Assembly (NCBI GenBank): GCA_022560025.1
Contig: JAFISE010000028.1
Span: 62,001-126,000 of the forward strand
Origin: Stagonosporopsis chrysanthemi
Lineage: Eukaryota > Ascomycota > Dothideomycetes > Pleosporales > Didymellaceae
Reading direction: 5' to 3'
DNA length: 64,000 nucleotides
A model generated the notes under the pieces. That model saw only the letters and a program-made list of their open reading frames with translations, searched no databases and was not told the DNA's origin. The position numbers and the translations under genes were made by a program. Position 1 is the first letter of the stretch. Each line of letters starts with the position of its first letter. This document shows, piece after piece, positions 46,409 to 56,412 of the stretch.

Positions 46409-47106
46409 GGTGAACGATGTGCAAGCAGATTTGGGACCCTGTAGTAATGGGGCTTATATGTTCACATGTTGGAAGCCGCCCAGAGATGAGGCTCTGCTTG
46501 AGACCAGAGAGGGGTGCAGTTGCTCGCAACATGACTGGAGCGTACACCTGTAAACATGCACACTATAAATCTATATGCAGCCAAAGTACATTCGTCAAGT
46601 AATCCAGTGCCGGGTTCTTGTTCAGACAGCCGATGTGGCTGGTATGTTGTTACGCTAATGCAACACGAGTGGGGTGCGTGCAGTGGCCCAGCACTCTGGA
46701 ACAAATGTCAGCTGCAGCTGGCACGGACACGGATATTCACCAATCGGCACCTCGCAACTAGCGCATCATTGCTCCATTCTAATGGCCCTTATCTACATAT
46801 GCAGCTTGATACGCAGTCTCCTAAACTCACATCCACACACTCACGTGTCGGGCCAGCAATCTGGAACAAGCTGCCTACAGCTTACATGCTTTCGTCCATC
46901 CAACTGCATGAATCGAAACCACCCGTGAGGACCACCACGTACCTAGTGCACCCGACGTACATTCCACCGAGCAGCCTAGTTCTTGGTACCCGGCCTGTAA
47001 CGTTAGCCTCCGTTGTGAAGGGTCCATGCCACCTGTCGTACGGACGAACATATCATGATGATGATCGATACTATTCTTTCATGTTCTCTACCGAAGCCAG
47101 CATACG
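46409..47106. promoter_or_regulatory. Divergent promoter region of module B
   Basis: 698 bp between the two start codons of module B. Two imperfect copies of a 30-bp motif with a shared core CTGGAACAA lie at about 46685-46725 and 46850-46885. No gene seen. Confidence 0.5.
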
Positions 47107-49164
47107 ATGTCTTCGCCCAGTCCCGTTCAGGTTGGAGATGTCGCTTGGGCGACTACACAGCACGAACAGTTTACGCAACGGTCTGAATCCTTGGCTGCCC
47201 ATCTAGAGGATCTTGAGAAAGCTTCCAGAAATCATCATACGCTCGTGAAGTCAAGAGAGAGTCTGCTCATTCAGCGACAACAATTCAGAGCTTCTGGAAA
47301 AGGATTGCGAGACAAAAGAGTTGAGGCTGGTGATGCGGAGGCTAAGCTGATGAGCGCTTTGAGGGAATATGTCAGCCTCCATCAAGACTGCTTACCTTCG
47401 TCCATCTTGGAAGCGTACGAGAATGTCGACTCAATCCGAACTGATCTCGGCGTGCGAGAGGATGATCATTTACAGGCCGAGAGCGAGCTCACTGGTGCTG
47501 AATGGAGATTTATGGATGAAGAGACCGAGTTCTATGATTTTGACATTGAAGAACTCCTGCTCAAAATCGGATATGCAGTACATCACGACCCTTCAGCTTC
47601 TCTGTCGTCGGCAATGCTCCCTAGCACATATCGTCTTGGTGATGACGGTACTCGACAGCCAGTGCCACCACCGCCGCCACCACCGCCAACTTCAGATCAG
47701 CTGGTATCACGGCTAGAAGTCATGACGCCTCCGTTACCGCTATCTCATCATCTAACATCGCCCATTCTCCTTTCTCCATTGTCTTTAAGGACCGACGGCG
47801 GAAGATTTCTGATTCCTCCACAGCTTGATTCGAATTCCGGGCTCAAACAAGAGTTTGACAATGTCATGGAAGTTTTGAATACTTCTCGAAAAGAGTTTGA
47901 CGGTCTGCGTCAAAAACGAGCGTGTCGGATTGATCAACAAGTCGAAAAAGCGATGGCACAACAGGATGATTCTCCGGACGAGTCAGACACGCTGTCTTTT
48001 GTGGAACAATACCTTGATGCACTCGAACGTATGACAAACCAGGAGGTGAAAGTGCGGCGCTTGAAGACGGAGGTTTCGATCAGAGGTATGAAGACAGCTT
48101 CGATGCGTAGGCGACATTCAGCTCCAGATCCTGGCGAGGAACTTACACTGCCACCAGCTGCCACACTCACTACTGCATACAGTGAGAGTGCAGCCCTTAC
48201 CTTGGCGCAGGATCATACAACTCAGCAGCGAATCCGTGACTGGCTTTTTACATATCTTACAGAAAATGCTGTTGAGCATGCGCTGTATCGGAACATAGCC
48301 AAAGCGTTTGGGATCCGGTACACAGACCAGAAGGCATGGCAACAAATCGCAGAGATAGCAGAGATACACTGGCAAACAGATATTCCGGATGACCTCGATA
48401 GCCTGGAAGAGCAATCCGGCGTCTCTGGCCATGGTTATGAGACACCTAACTTTCATGATCACCAAGGATCATCTGATTTATGTACAGTAAACCCACTGCA
48501 ACCTCAGCGCTCGATTTCCCCAAGTACCCAAGTTGAGTGGCAGCCTACCCTCCAGATTGATGGATCGGATGTTTCAACGATTGTCAAGCATCAGGCTTCC
48601 TTCGAGACCTTCCCAACGGATGCCAGTGGCGATACCGATCAAGATGATTTTGCGGATCACTCTCTTATCGAGGAGATTTCAATTCCAAAGACACCCACTC
48701 CCAAGATAATCCTCAGGCCATCTTCGCCCCCCGTGCGCATGGACAGCCCGCATAACCATGGGGGAAATGGATCTTCGGCCTTGCATGGCTCTCCTAACCT
48801 GTTTACTACTCCTACTCCAGTTGAAGACACCATGAGTAGTTCATGTCAGCAAGCGAAAGTAGACACATGGCTTTGTGTCAACACATCCTTGACAGATAAC
48901 GGAACCGACAGCGAAGTACCCGCAGGATACCTGATGAAGTGCTCATTACCAGCCAGAGCGTCAGTATCTGATGAGACTCGCATTACTGGTCCATCGAACT
49001 CGGAGGGTGCCCACGATCGAACTTCAATACTTGGCTTCTTTATGCGGCCCCGGTCGAAGTCAGACAGCCGTGACAATGTCGATCAGCAAGGCAGACGGCA
49101 CACTTTACCGCGTAACCATAAACGCAACCCCAGTGCTTCTGCTAGGCTTGCGGCAATGAGATGA
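47107..49164 (+). CDS. Coiled-coil protein of the paired module, copy B
   Basis: Single exon, 685 aa. The N-terminal helical block aligns with copy A (SRESLLIQRQQFR; KRVEAGDAEAKLMSALRE; TGAEWRFMDEETEFYDFDIEE), sharing the octamer KRVEAGDA exactly. It has one short poly-Pro run (about residues 187-195), fewer prolines than copy A, then an extra coiled-coil segment (about 250-340). The shared C-terminal block (RIRDWLFTYLTENAVEHALY, then KAWQQIAEIAEIHW) lies near residues 378-420. The tail is Ser-rich with basic patches. There is no recognised domain. The neighbour relation to DUF6590 copy B is the only functional hint. Confidence 0.82.
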   Translation: MSSPSPVQVGDVAWATTQHEQFTQRSESLAAHLEDLEKASRNHHTLVKSRESLLIQRQQFRASGKGLRDKRVEAGDAEAKLMSALREYVSLHQDCLPSSILEAYENVDSIRTDLGVREDDHLQAESELTGAEWRFMDEETEFYDFDIEELLLKIGYAVHHDPSASLSSAMLPSTYRLGDDGTRQPVPPPPPPPPTSDQLVSRLEVMTPPLPLSHHLTSPILLSPLSLRTDGGRFLIPPQLDSNSGLKQEFDNVMEVLNTSRKEFDGLRQKRACRIDQQVEKAMAQQDDSPDESDTLSFVEQYLDALERMTNQEVKVRRLKTEVSIRGMKTASMRRRHSAPDPGEELTLPPAATLTTAYSESAALTLAQDHTTQQRIRDWLFTYLTENAVEHALYRNIAKAFGIRYTDQKAWQQIAEIAEIHWQTDIPDDLDSLEEQSGVSGHGYETPNFHDHQGSSDLCTVNPLQPQRSISPSTQVEWQPTLQIDGSDVSTIVKHQASFETFPTDASGDTDQDDFADHSLIEEISIPKTPTPKIILRPSSPPVRMDSPHNHGGNGSSALHGSPNLFTTPTPVEDTMSSSCQQAKVDTWLCVNTSLTDNGTDSEVPAGYLMKCSLPARASVSDETRITGPSNSEGAHDRTSILGFFMRPRSKSDSRDNVDQQGRRHTLPRNHKRNPSASARLAAMR

Positions 49165-51607
49165 CGCAAAGATTACGGTCACTGAAAAAGAAAGTGTTCA
49201 ATGTGTCTGACAAACACATGGCTGCTGTGTGGCACTAGACTTTGAAATATCCGGAACGCGATTTACGGATTCTGATATCGGTTTTGTCCATTTATCATTC
49301 TAATATTTGAGTCTTTCCTCTCTTCTTTTCATAGAGGACAAATGTAGCGGCTTGTCTCTGTGGCGATCGGCGTGTGCTTGGTCTGTAGCACTAATTCTAC
49401 TTCTCTTCCAATTTATCTCACTCACTGGCTTTGTAATTCTATTCAGATCTCACGAACGTGAAAATATTTGCAACTAGATCCCTCCAGTAATTTTGCGTCC
49501 TCTGCTACCCTCCCAGTATCTTACTGCTTTTTCAAGCTTTAATAGTCTCCCTGTCACAAACCTTCCGGATCTTGGTGCATGCGTTCTAGCATGGGCAGAC
49601 CCGATCTTTGCATATGCGCCTCAGTAGCAGCCTGAGACTCTTGGACCTGTAGCATATGTGGAATCCCTAGCCTTGCATGAGGGGATCTGTCTAGCGTCGT
49701 ACCAACACAACGATGTGCGACATGTGGAGCTTCAGCTCATTCGGCTACACAGTATGTCTTCAGTGAGTCATCAGTTTGGCTCAGACATCCACGTATGAAT
49801 CAACACGAAGTGGCATGTTGCATCAGTGAAACTTGACACGTTTGAGTTACATCATTGCGATCACCGATCAACGATTTGTATTTCAGCCTTGTTTACAGTG
49901 ATTTGGTTCGGTGACTCCGTACATTGCAGGCCAAGAAGGCAAAAATGTGATTTACTTCATGTCTGATCCCTTTGTAGCTTACCGCTCCGAAACTGTATGA
50001 CCATGACCATTGGTCTGTGTGTTCCAGATGTTGTGTTGGCCAACAGTCGTAATTGGTGGCTGTAATGCAGAAGGCAAGCGGCGTAGCTTGCTAGGGGCGG
50101 GCCGAGAGAACAGAAGAACATCCGACGGGCGTGAGGTAAGCGCGGCTCGGCTCCTCACAGGAGGGGGCCTATCTTGAGGAGAGGGCACCCGTCCGCAATT
50201 TCCTCACAAACCCAAGAAACAAAGGTTGCCTATCTTGCAATGAGTTTTGCCGACCAGAAGAAGCTAGTCAAATTTATCCAAGATGCTTTTTGGTCACCCT
50301 TACGAAGTACATCCTGGCACTTTATAAGGTTGTGACCCCACTCAACGGTGCGAACCCACTTTCGCAAGGGTGCGCTCTAGCTCCCGCCCTGCGTGTTGGA
50401 TTCGTCCACATCCCTGGCAGCGGAGCTGCTGTCAATACGATAATTCTCCTTGCTCGGACCGAGCTACTGCAGCTCAATACGGTAAGTACGGATGAAGCAA
50501 TCGCGATGTGCGCCCACTTTGTGTAACAGTGCTTCAAACTTGTAAGTGTGACATATGTCGGGTGCCTTTGAGCTCGCAGCAGACAGGGCAAACCGGCACG
50601 GCATTTTGCCTTTCTGCCTAATCGGTATGGGCGCCTTCCATTTGCGCTACACCTTGTGATACGTCGCATGTAAAAGAGGAGCGTCAGAGTCATCTTACTT
50701 TGAGTGATTGCATAAAAGCCAATCGCATACTGTCTTCAGACTGCAAGTCCATGCATGACGCGCTGGCATTTGATCATGTGCGCGATAGCGATTGGCGCTT
50801 CTGCAGTAGAGCCTCCAAGACCCGGGCGGAGGGATTGGTCTGCAGGTATCAGAAGAACTGAGAAAACGTAAATACTCACTGCGAACGAAGCGACAGCTCA
50901 CCTGGCACATGCCAGGTGTTGCAAAAGGGGCATGTCTAGCCCTTGCGCTTTCCTTACGTGCATAGAGCTGTGCAACAATTCGCGGCTGAAATGACAGCAC
51001 ACGTCGGCCAGGCATTCCCAAACATTGTATCACAGACCAATAAGCCGCAGCCCCAGGGTTTTCTCGTGACTGAAAAAGTGGAAACTAGTCATGGCTGATG
51101 CGCGTTTGCTCGGTCGGATTGACAAAGGGGCCCGGTAAGTGAATTCATTGGTTCTTGCATTATGTGCGTCTGGTGATGGTATCGGGATTGAGCAAAGAGT
51201 AGTCGACACCAAACAAAACATCTGTTTGTAGATTGGAACGCAAATTATGTAAGAGAATTCCACGTCCAGCTCGTAATCTAAGAAAATTGTGAAGGTCCTG
51301 GCAGTCGAAATTGGGTATCTGGTAATGAGACGAACGGAACGAAAGTACAAACATGTGTGTTCTCAAGATATCTGGGTTTTGTACTGAAACCAAGCCAGAC
51401 CAAAAGTAAAGCCCACGATTCGGGTCCTGCAACTTCAATAAATGGAGCGGATGATTGCTGTGTAGTAAAGCCACTGGACTGGCTACGCAATGCGGACTCC
51501 TCACGATGTGAAGAGCCTGCACGTCCACTCGGGGCCGGTGCCGCAGGCACGATGTTAATCGCGCTCCCGGGATCGTTCGGCGGATTTGGGGAATCTAAGA
51601 ATGGAAT
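49165..51607. other. Spacer between modules B and C
   Basis: 2.4 kb without a supportable gene, AT-richer than the core regions. A 31-codon frame at 50240-50335 (starting MSFADQKKL) is too short to call. It is nearly as long as the A-B spacer (2443 against 2482 bp). Confidence 0.45.
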
Positions 51608-52927
51608 TTAATTTAGAGTCCAATGAGACCCTATATCACCTAATTTCGTTGTTAGGGATTTCGGGGGATCGTCTTGCACCGAGCTCTGAGCGAATGCAAC
51701 AGGCTGTCCAAGTCGGCTTGCACTGTATAAGGCAGGGTCCGAGATGCCACTATCAGGAGGTAGATTTGTAGGCGACGTCGATACTGACAGATCGTCATCC
51801 ACAAGCTTCTCCGATACACTTCTAAACTCTTGCGGAGGAATAACAAGAGGATAAGGACTGAGTTCGTGAAGTTTTCGGACGGAGGTGGCTGACACATCGA
51901 TGAGGGCACTGGTGTCCAGGTCACTTGCAGAGTCGCTGATGTGAGGCCATTGTGAAGCAAGTACTGGTTCCGGTAGGGTATCTGTCGACTCCGCTATCGT
52001 TGAATCACCGGTATGGAATGCAGAAGTATGCGGGCTTCCTAACCACCAGTGATCTGTAACAACTTGAGCCCAGTACTGTTCATCCTTGAGTCGCTGTCTC
52101 TGGAAAGGCGACAATGAGACAGTCTCTAAGAGCCACTCATTGACTCGTTTGCGAGTGTTCCGCCATTGTGCTGAAGATACCTCGAGTGGCTGTTCGGAAC
52201 TCAGGTGTGCTGGATGGTTGTATGACACACCTGCAGATCTTGCGAGACTACGCGCCTCTGCCACAGAGGCCATCTCCCGTGTCAGTGCGTTGTGAGAATT
52301 AGATAGGTGGCAATTTCGCTCATTCTCTTGATCAGCTTGGGAAGCAAGCTCTAGCCTCACAACTGGACCCGCGTCGGCACCCGACGGCAGAGTCGTTGTT
52401 TCATAGTCCTTGGGCACTGACTGCATGAGCTGTGAGATCCGTGACGGCTGGTATGATTCCAAGCACTCGATGAAGTCTTCCTCTTTTTGTGTGTAATTCC
52501 ACTCCTCTTGATTGTACCTCTCCTCGGCTTCTTCATAGTCAACTTAGTGAGCACCAAGCTTGTCTCGTAAAACATCTACTTCGGAGAGAATTGAGTCAAT
52601 GTGGTTGGGAAGCTCGATGCCTTTATCTTGCAAAAAGCGCTTCACCAGGCTGAAAGCTGCACCCGCTTTCGATCCTGCCATTTCTCTGGCGATCTTAAGC
52701 TCTCCACGTTGCGAACGTAGTCTAAATCTAGAGCCCATCAAGTTCTCTCTAGTATCCCTTAAGTTCTCTTGATTGGTTGCGATCGTGTCAAAACAATTCT
52801 CCACGATGTCTGGCAGTAGAGGTGAAGGTGGGGGAACGGACGTCGTTGTTTCACTAGCACGCATGTCTGGTTTGCCGTGTAAGGAGTCTGCAGGCATGGA
52901 ATCTGGTCGGCCAGAATCCCAGTCCAT
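51608..52927 (-). pseudogene. Coiled-coil protein of the paired module, copy C, with an in-frame stop
   Basis: One continuous frame of 440 codons from the ATG at 52927 to 51608, interrupted only by a TAA at 52544-52546. Before the stop are the family helices (TRENLMGSRFRLRSQ; VDVLRDKLGAH). Directly after it the alignment to copies A and B resumes (VDYEEAEERYNQEEWNYTQK, where A has TAAEIRFQEEETFFYQ). Downstream is the shared RVNEWLLETVSLSPFQRQR block and a Ser/Asp-rich tail. No GT-AG intron spans the stop. A CAA-to-TAA change would explain it and is the RIP-type CpA-to-TpA transition, but that is inference. The 127-residue N-terminal half could still be made. It is divergent from DUF6590 copy C. 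Confidence 0.72.
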
Positions 52928-53101
52928 CAAGTTTGTATCACGGTCATCGTGCTTTGGGCTTGATTCCGAACTGAGATTGACATCGTAGTCCAGGATCGCG
53001 TCTTCAACAAACGAAGGGTCGAGAAAAAATGTCGGCTCTACTTGTCGAGAGGCCCATGGCGTCAGCTATACATCGCATTGCAGCGGTTCTAACGATGTGA
53101 G
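52928..53101. promoter_or_regulatory. Compressed divergent promoter of module C
   Basis: Only 174 bp separate the likely start codons, against about 700 bp in modules A and B. The minus-strand frame stays open upstream of 52927 as far as a TAG near 53069, so the true start or an upstream exon may overlap this stretch. Confidence 0.45.
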
Positions 53102-54017
53102 ATGTACTACTGGAACAAATATGACGGTAATCATGTTCGCCTTTGACTCAAACTTTTTGCTAATAAGTTGACCAGCTACCACCGGCAACTGGGTATTCTA
53201 CCAGTGGTTGCCTCGACCGGATTCAGGCGTATTCACTGGCGTCCAGACCACTCAGAGCATCAACATAGATGCTATTGTGTCGCCAGGTGAGGTTGTTTCT
53301 TCGAATCCTGGACAAGTCACTTCCTCTCAGCACGACCAATCCAATCTGCCGCGCGGTGAGGGTCGTAATATCACTGGCCATGGGGACTCTCATTACGAAA
53401 GGATTGATCCATCGTATCATGTGAGACCGAGATCATTCTTTCGCGAAGGGTGTGTCTTTTCGATCATCATGAACGAGACCGCGGGGTCAACCACAGTGAT
53501 CACAGATTACAACACATCAAGGTCAATGAACCAAGTTAAGTTCGAGGACAATTGGGTCTACACCAATGTACGACGTTTCATTGTCGTGAGACAGAAGCGG
53601 GAATTCTGTTTCGCTTGCCCTATCTTCACGTACTCGGGAAAGGCCACCACCAAACGCGGCGTACATGCCAAGGAACACGCCATCGCGTACACGTGGGGAT
53701 ACTCACCCCAACTTCTGGAAGGAGAAATTGGCATTGAGAAGGCAGCGATATGCGTCGTCATGACCGACAACAACCCGGCATTGGACCCTGCATCTCGAAT
53801 TTACTTTGGCATCCATCACCCTATTCAGTACAATGTCAAGGTCAAAGAGATCGGCTATGTACACACGGATGACGTTGCCGCTCTCATCGGTAACTGGAAA
53901 CAAGAGAATGGCACCGAGCAAGCACCTGAAGTCACTGCGGGTGGGCACCGAGAACGCCAGAAACACGTTCAAGAACTCGAGGAGTCGAACTACTCTCATC
54001 GATACAGTCGGTACTGA
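53102..54017 (+). CDS. DUF6590 domain protein, copy C
   Basis: Exon 1 (53102-53126) and one long exon (53176-54017) give 288 aa. The first intron has a GCTAAT branch site and CCAG acceptor and sits at the same place as intron 1 of copies A and B. The later introns of A and B are absent. The core has FFREGCVFSIIMNE, NVRRFIVVRQKREFCFACPI, KATTKRGVHAKEHAIAY and SRIYFGIHHPIQYNVKVKEI. The N-terminus (MYYWNKYD ... NWVFYQWLP) is shorter than in A and B and lacks the first tryptophan motif, so an upstream exon may be missing or lost. The tail adds a His/Arg-rich stretch. The frame looks intact, unlike its partner. Confidence 0.75.
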
Positions 54018-54563
54018 AGGAGAAGCACACACACACACGACCTCTCTTCTTATCATTTCTCACTGTAATACGGTTCTTGCAACCGCCACATACTATCTCG
54101 AACGACAATAATAACGATGCCAACAAATTTCCATATATTACATAGTTTGCTACTACACAGCTCGTATTCATCGTTCCATTCCATACAATCATAACCATCA
54201 ACTATCTTTGCAACGGGTCTCTCTCCGATAATGGCGAAACAACAAAAACAAATCGATGGCGCATAACGTATAGTCTTTGTGACGAACACCAGGCCGGGTT
54301 GTACACAACATTTTTGCTCACAAGCAACCAAAGATTTTAGCCCGACTCAGAACTTCGTGGCATAAGTACATTGCTGACGGCTGTATGTCTGAGCCTCCCG
54401 ATGTTGGCGACAATAGGACGCTGTTTCGAAGCATTAAACCCCCTACAGGACGAATATTGACCATATGAGCGGCCTAGTACAGCGTGACATCTCTGGTGCA
54501 TCAACATAGCTTTAGAGAGCATGATGGTTCAAAACCAAATGATATTCCTTGATCTAATAAATC
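54018..54563. other. Convergent 3' intergenic region
   Basis: 546 bp between the 3' ends of DUF6590 copy C and DBP9. A short CA microsatellite lies at about 54027-54040. No gene seen. Confidence 0.55.
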
Positions 54564-56412
54564 CTATTTTTTGCCCTTCCCCCTCGCATTGAACGTCTTC
54601 AGTGGATCAACCTTGCCATTCCTGCCACGGACAACCTTCCTTCCCCGACCCTTGACGAACTTCCTGCTTCCTGGCTTGGGCATGTTGAGACTAACAAAGC
54701 CGACGTCTTCTGGCTTCCTTCCTCCTGGAAGCAAGTAATCTGGTATATGTTTGAGATGAGGCTGTATGCGTGCGGGGTGGTTGAGGGTCTGGTCGTGACG
54801 GAGGTGCGCGAGCGCTTCGGGGTTCTCTTCAAACTGTGTGTCTGTTAGTGCGAATCAAGACGACTCTGGAGAGGTCACAACATACGTAGCGGGAGAGCTT
54901 CTGAGATTTGGACAGCTCCATTCTGATCTCCTTGATTCGTGCTTCGCGAATGGCGATCTTTGTGACCGACCGCAGCGCATCGCCGAAACGGTATCTGAAA
55001 GGCTCAAGGCGCTTCATGTCGAAGTTGTAGTTCTCCAGTTTCTGTCCGACATTTTGATGCTTTTCGACCTTGACCAGAACTTCCTCATCGTTCTCGCAGG
55101 CTGCAAACGTCGTTGGCTTGTGTTTGCGGTACTTATCCTTAGGAATGATGAACGATATGGCTGTTCCAGACTTGCCGGCTCGCGCTGTTCGCCCGATTCG
55201 ATGGAAGTAGGACTTGTACGATGCAGGAAAGTCGAAGTTGAGAACACAGGAGACATTGAGGAAGTCAATACCGCGAGAGACACCAGAATCGGTGTCGGCA
55301 GCCTTCTTCTCAGTCTTCGATTTCTTCTTTGGCCTTGAACCATCCGCATCCTGTTTTCTTGATCCGAGGATTTCCGTCTCGTCCGATGCGATAAGGATGT
55401 TGTAAATGTTTTTGTTGAACTCTTCGACAATGTGCAGACGCGACGCCAGCGGTAACTCCGAGTTCAAAACACATGACTTGATACCGAACTGCTCGAGGAA
55501 CAGCTTAACGCGGTACGAGCGGTCTGTATCGCCAACGAAGACGATTGTTTTACCCTTGATCAGCTTGAGTTTGAACATCGCATAGATCAGCAAGAACTTT
55601 TCCTCCTCCGCACACTTGATAACATATTGCTTCACCCGCTCGGAGTCCTTGTCCAGGTCGTCCAATTTCAGCACGACCGGATCGGTACACAACAGGCTGC
55701 CGAGCGACTCGACTTCAGTGTTCAAAGTGGCTGACATGAGGAACATCTGGACACCTTTGGGAATGTTCTGCGCGATCTGGTCAAGGTCCTCCTTGAACCC
55801 GTAACCCATAATGAGGTCGCCCTCATCAACCACCAAATGTGCCAGCTCGGCCACAGACAGCGTACCATTGTTGATGTTCGCGCTCGCTCGCGCAGGCGTC
55901 GCAACGACGATATCTGGGTTTTCTGCCAGCTTCGCTTTGGTCACAACCTCTGGTTCCTTGCCAGCAATATTCTGTATCCGAATCTCTTGCCCGCAATGTG
56001 TCGATAACGTCTTAGCTACCTTGGTGATTTGTAGCGCCAGCTCCTTTGTGGGAACCAGAATCAGAGACGTCTTTCCCTTTCGCCTCAGAGCATTGTGAAG
56101 CACTGGCAGCAAATAGGCTGCCGTCTTTCCCGTGCCTGTGCCACTACGAGCAAGTATATCGCGGCCTTGCAAGGCAAGAGGAATGGCTTTCGATTGTACG
56201 GCAGTTGGCGAGCTCCACTTTTGATCCCTAATACCCCTCAACAGCCGCGGCTCGAGCTCGAACTCAGCGAAGGACGCGGCGGGCGCGGTAATGGTCTTGG
56301 CCGGTGTGGTACTTTCGGCGTTTTCGGATGCGTCGCTCGCTCTGCGCTCTGTAGATCGGGGTGATGTCTCCTCGGGGACATCATGTTCGTTGAGTTTGCG
56401 CTTGTTTGCCAT
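54564..56412 (-). CDS. DBP9: ATP-dependent RNA helicase Dbp9 (DDX56 type)
   Basis: Exons 54886-56412 and 54564-54833 give 598 aa. DEAD-box motifs in order: Q-motif region near WSSPTAVQSKAIPLAL, motif I SGTGTGKT (about 90-97), PTKELALQ (Ia), ATPAR (Ib), motif II VVDEGD (196-199 is Asp-Glu-Gly-Asp in place of DEAD), SAT (III), RGIDF (V), HRIGRTARAG (VI). A Lys-rich insert before motif V and the C-terminal IPDYLLPGG ... DPLKTFNARGKGKK are typical of Dbp9. The protein acts in the nucleolus in 60S ribosomal subunit assembly. The second exon is needed for the conserved tail; its donor (GTATGT) and acceptor (ACACAG) are clear. Only the Ala-to-Gly change in motif II is odd. Confidence 0.95.

Noticed and set aside
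46556..47206. 216-codon plus-strand frame running into coiled-coil copy B
   Set aside because: It overlaps the start of copy B in another frame; the composition is random, and the stretch is the module B promoter.
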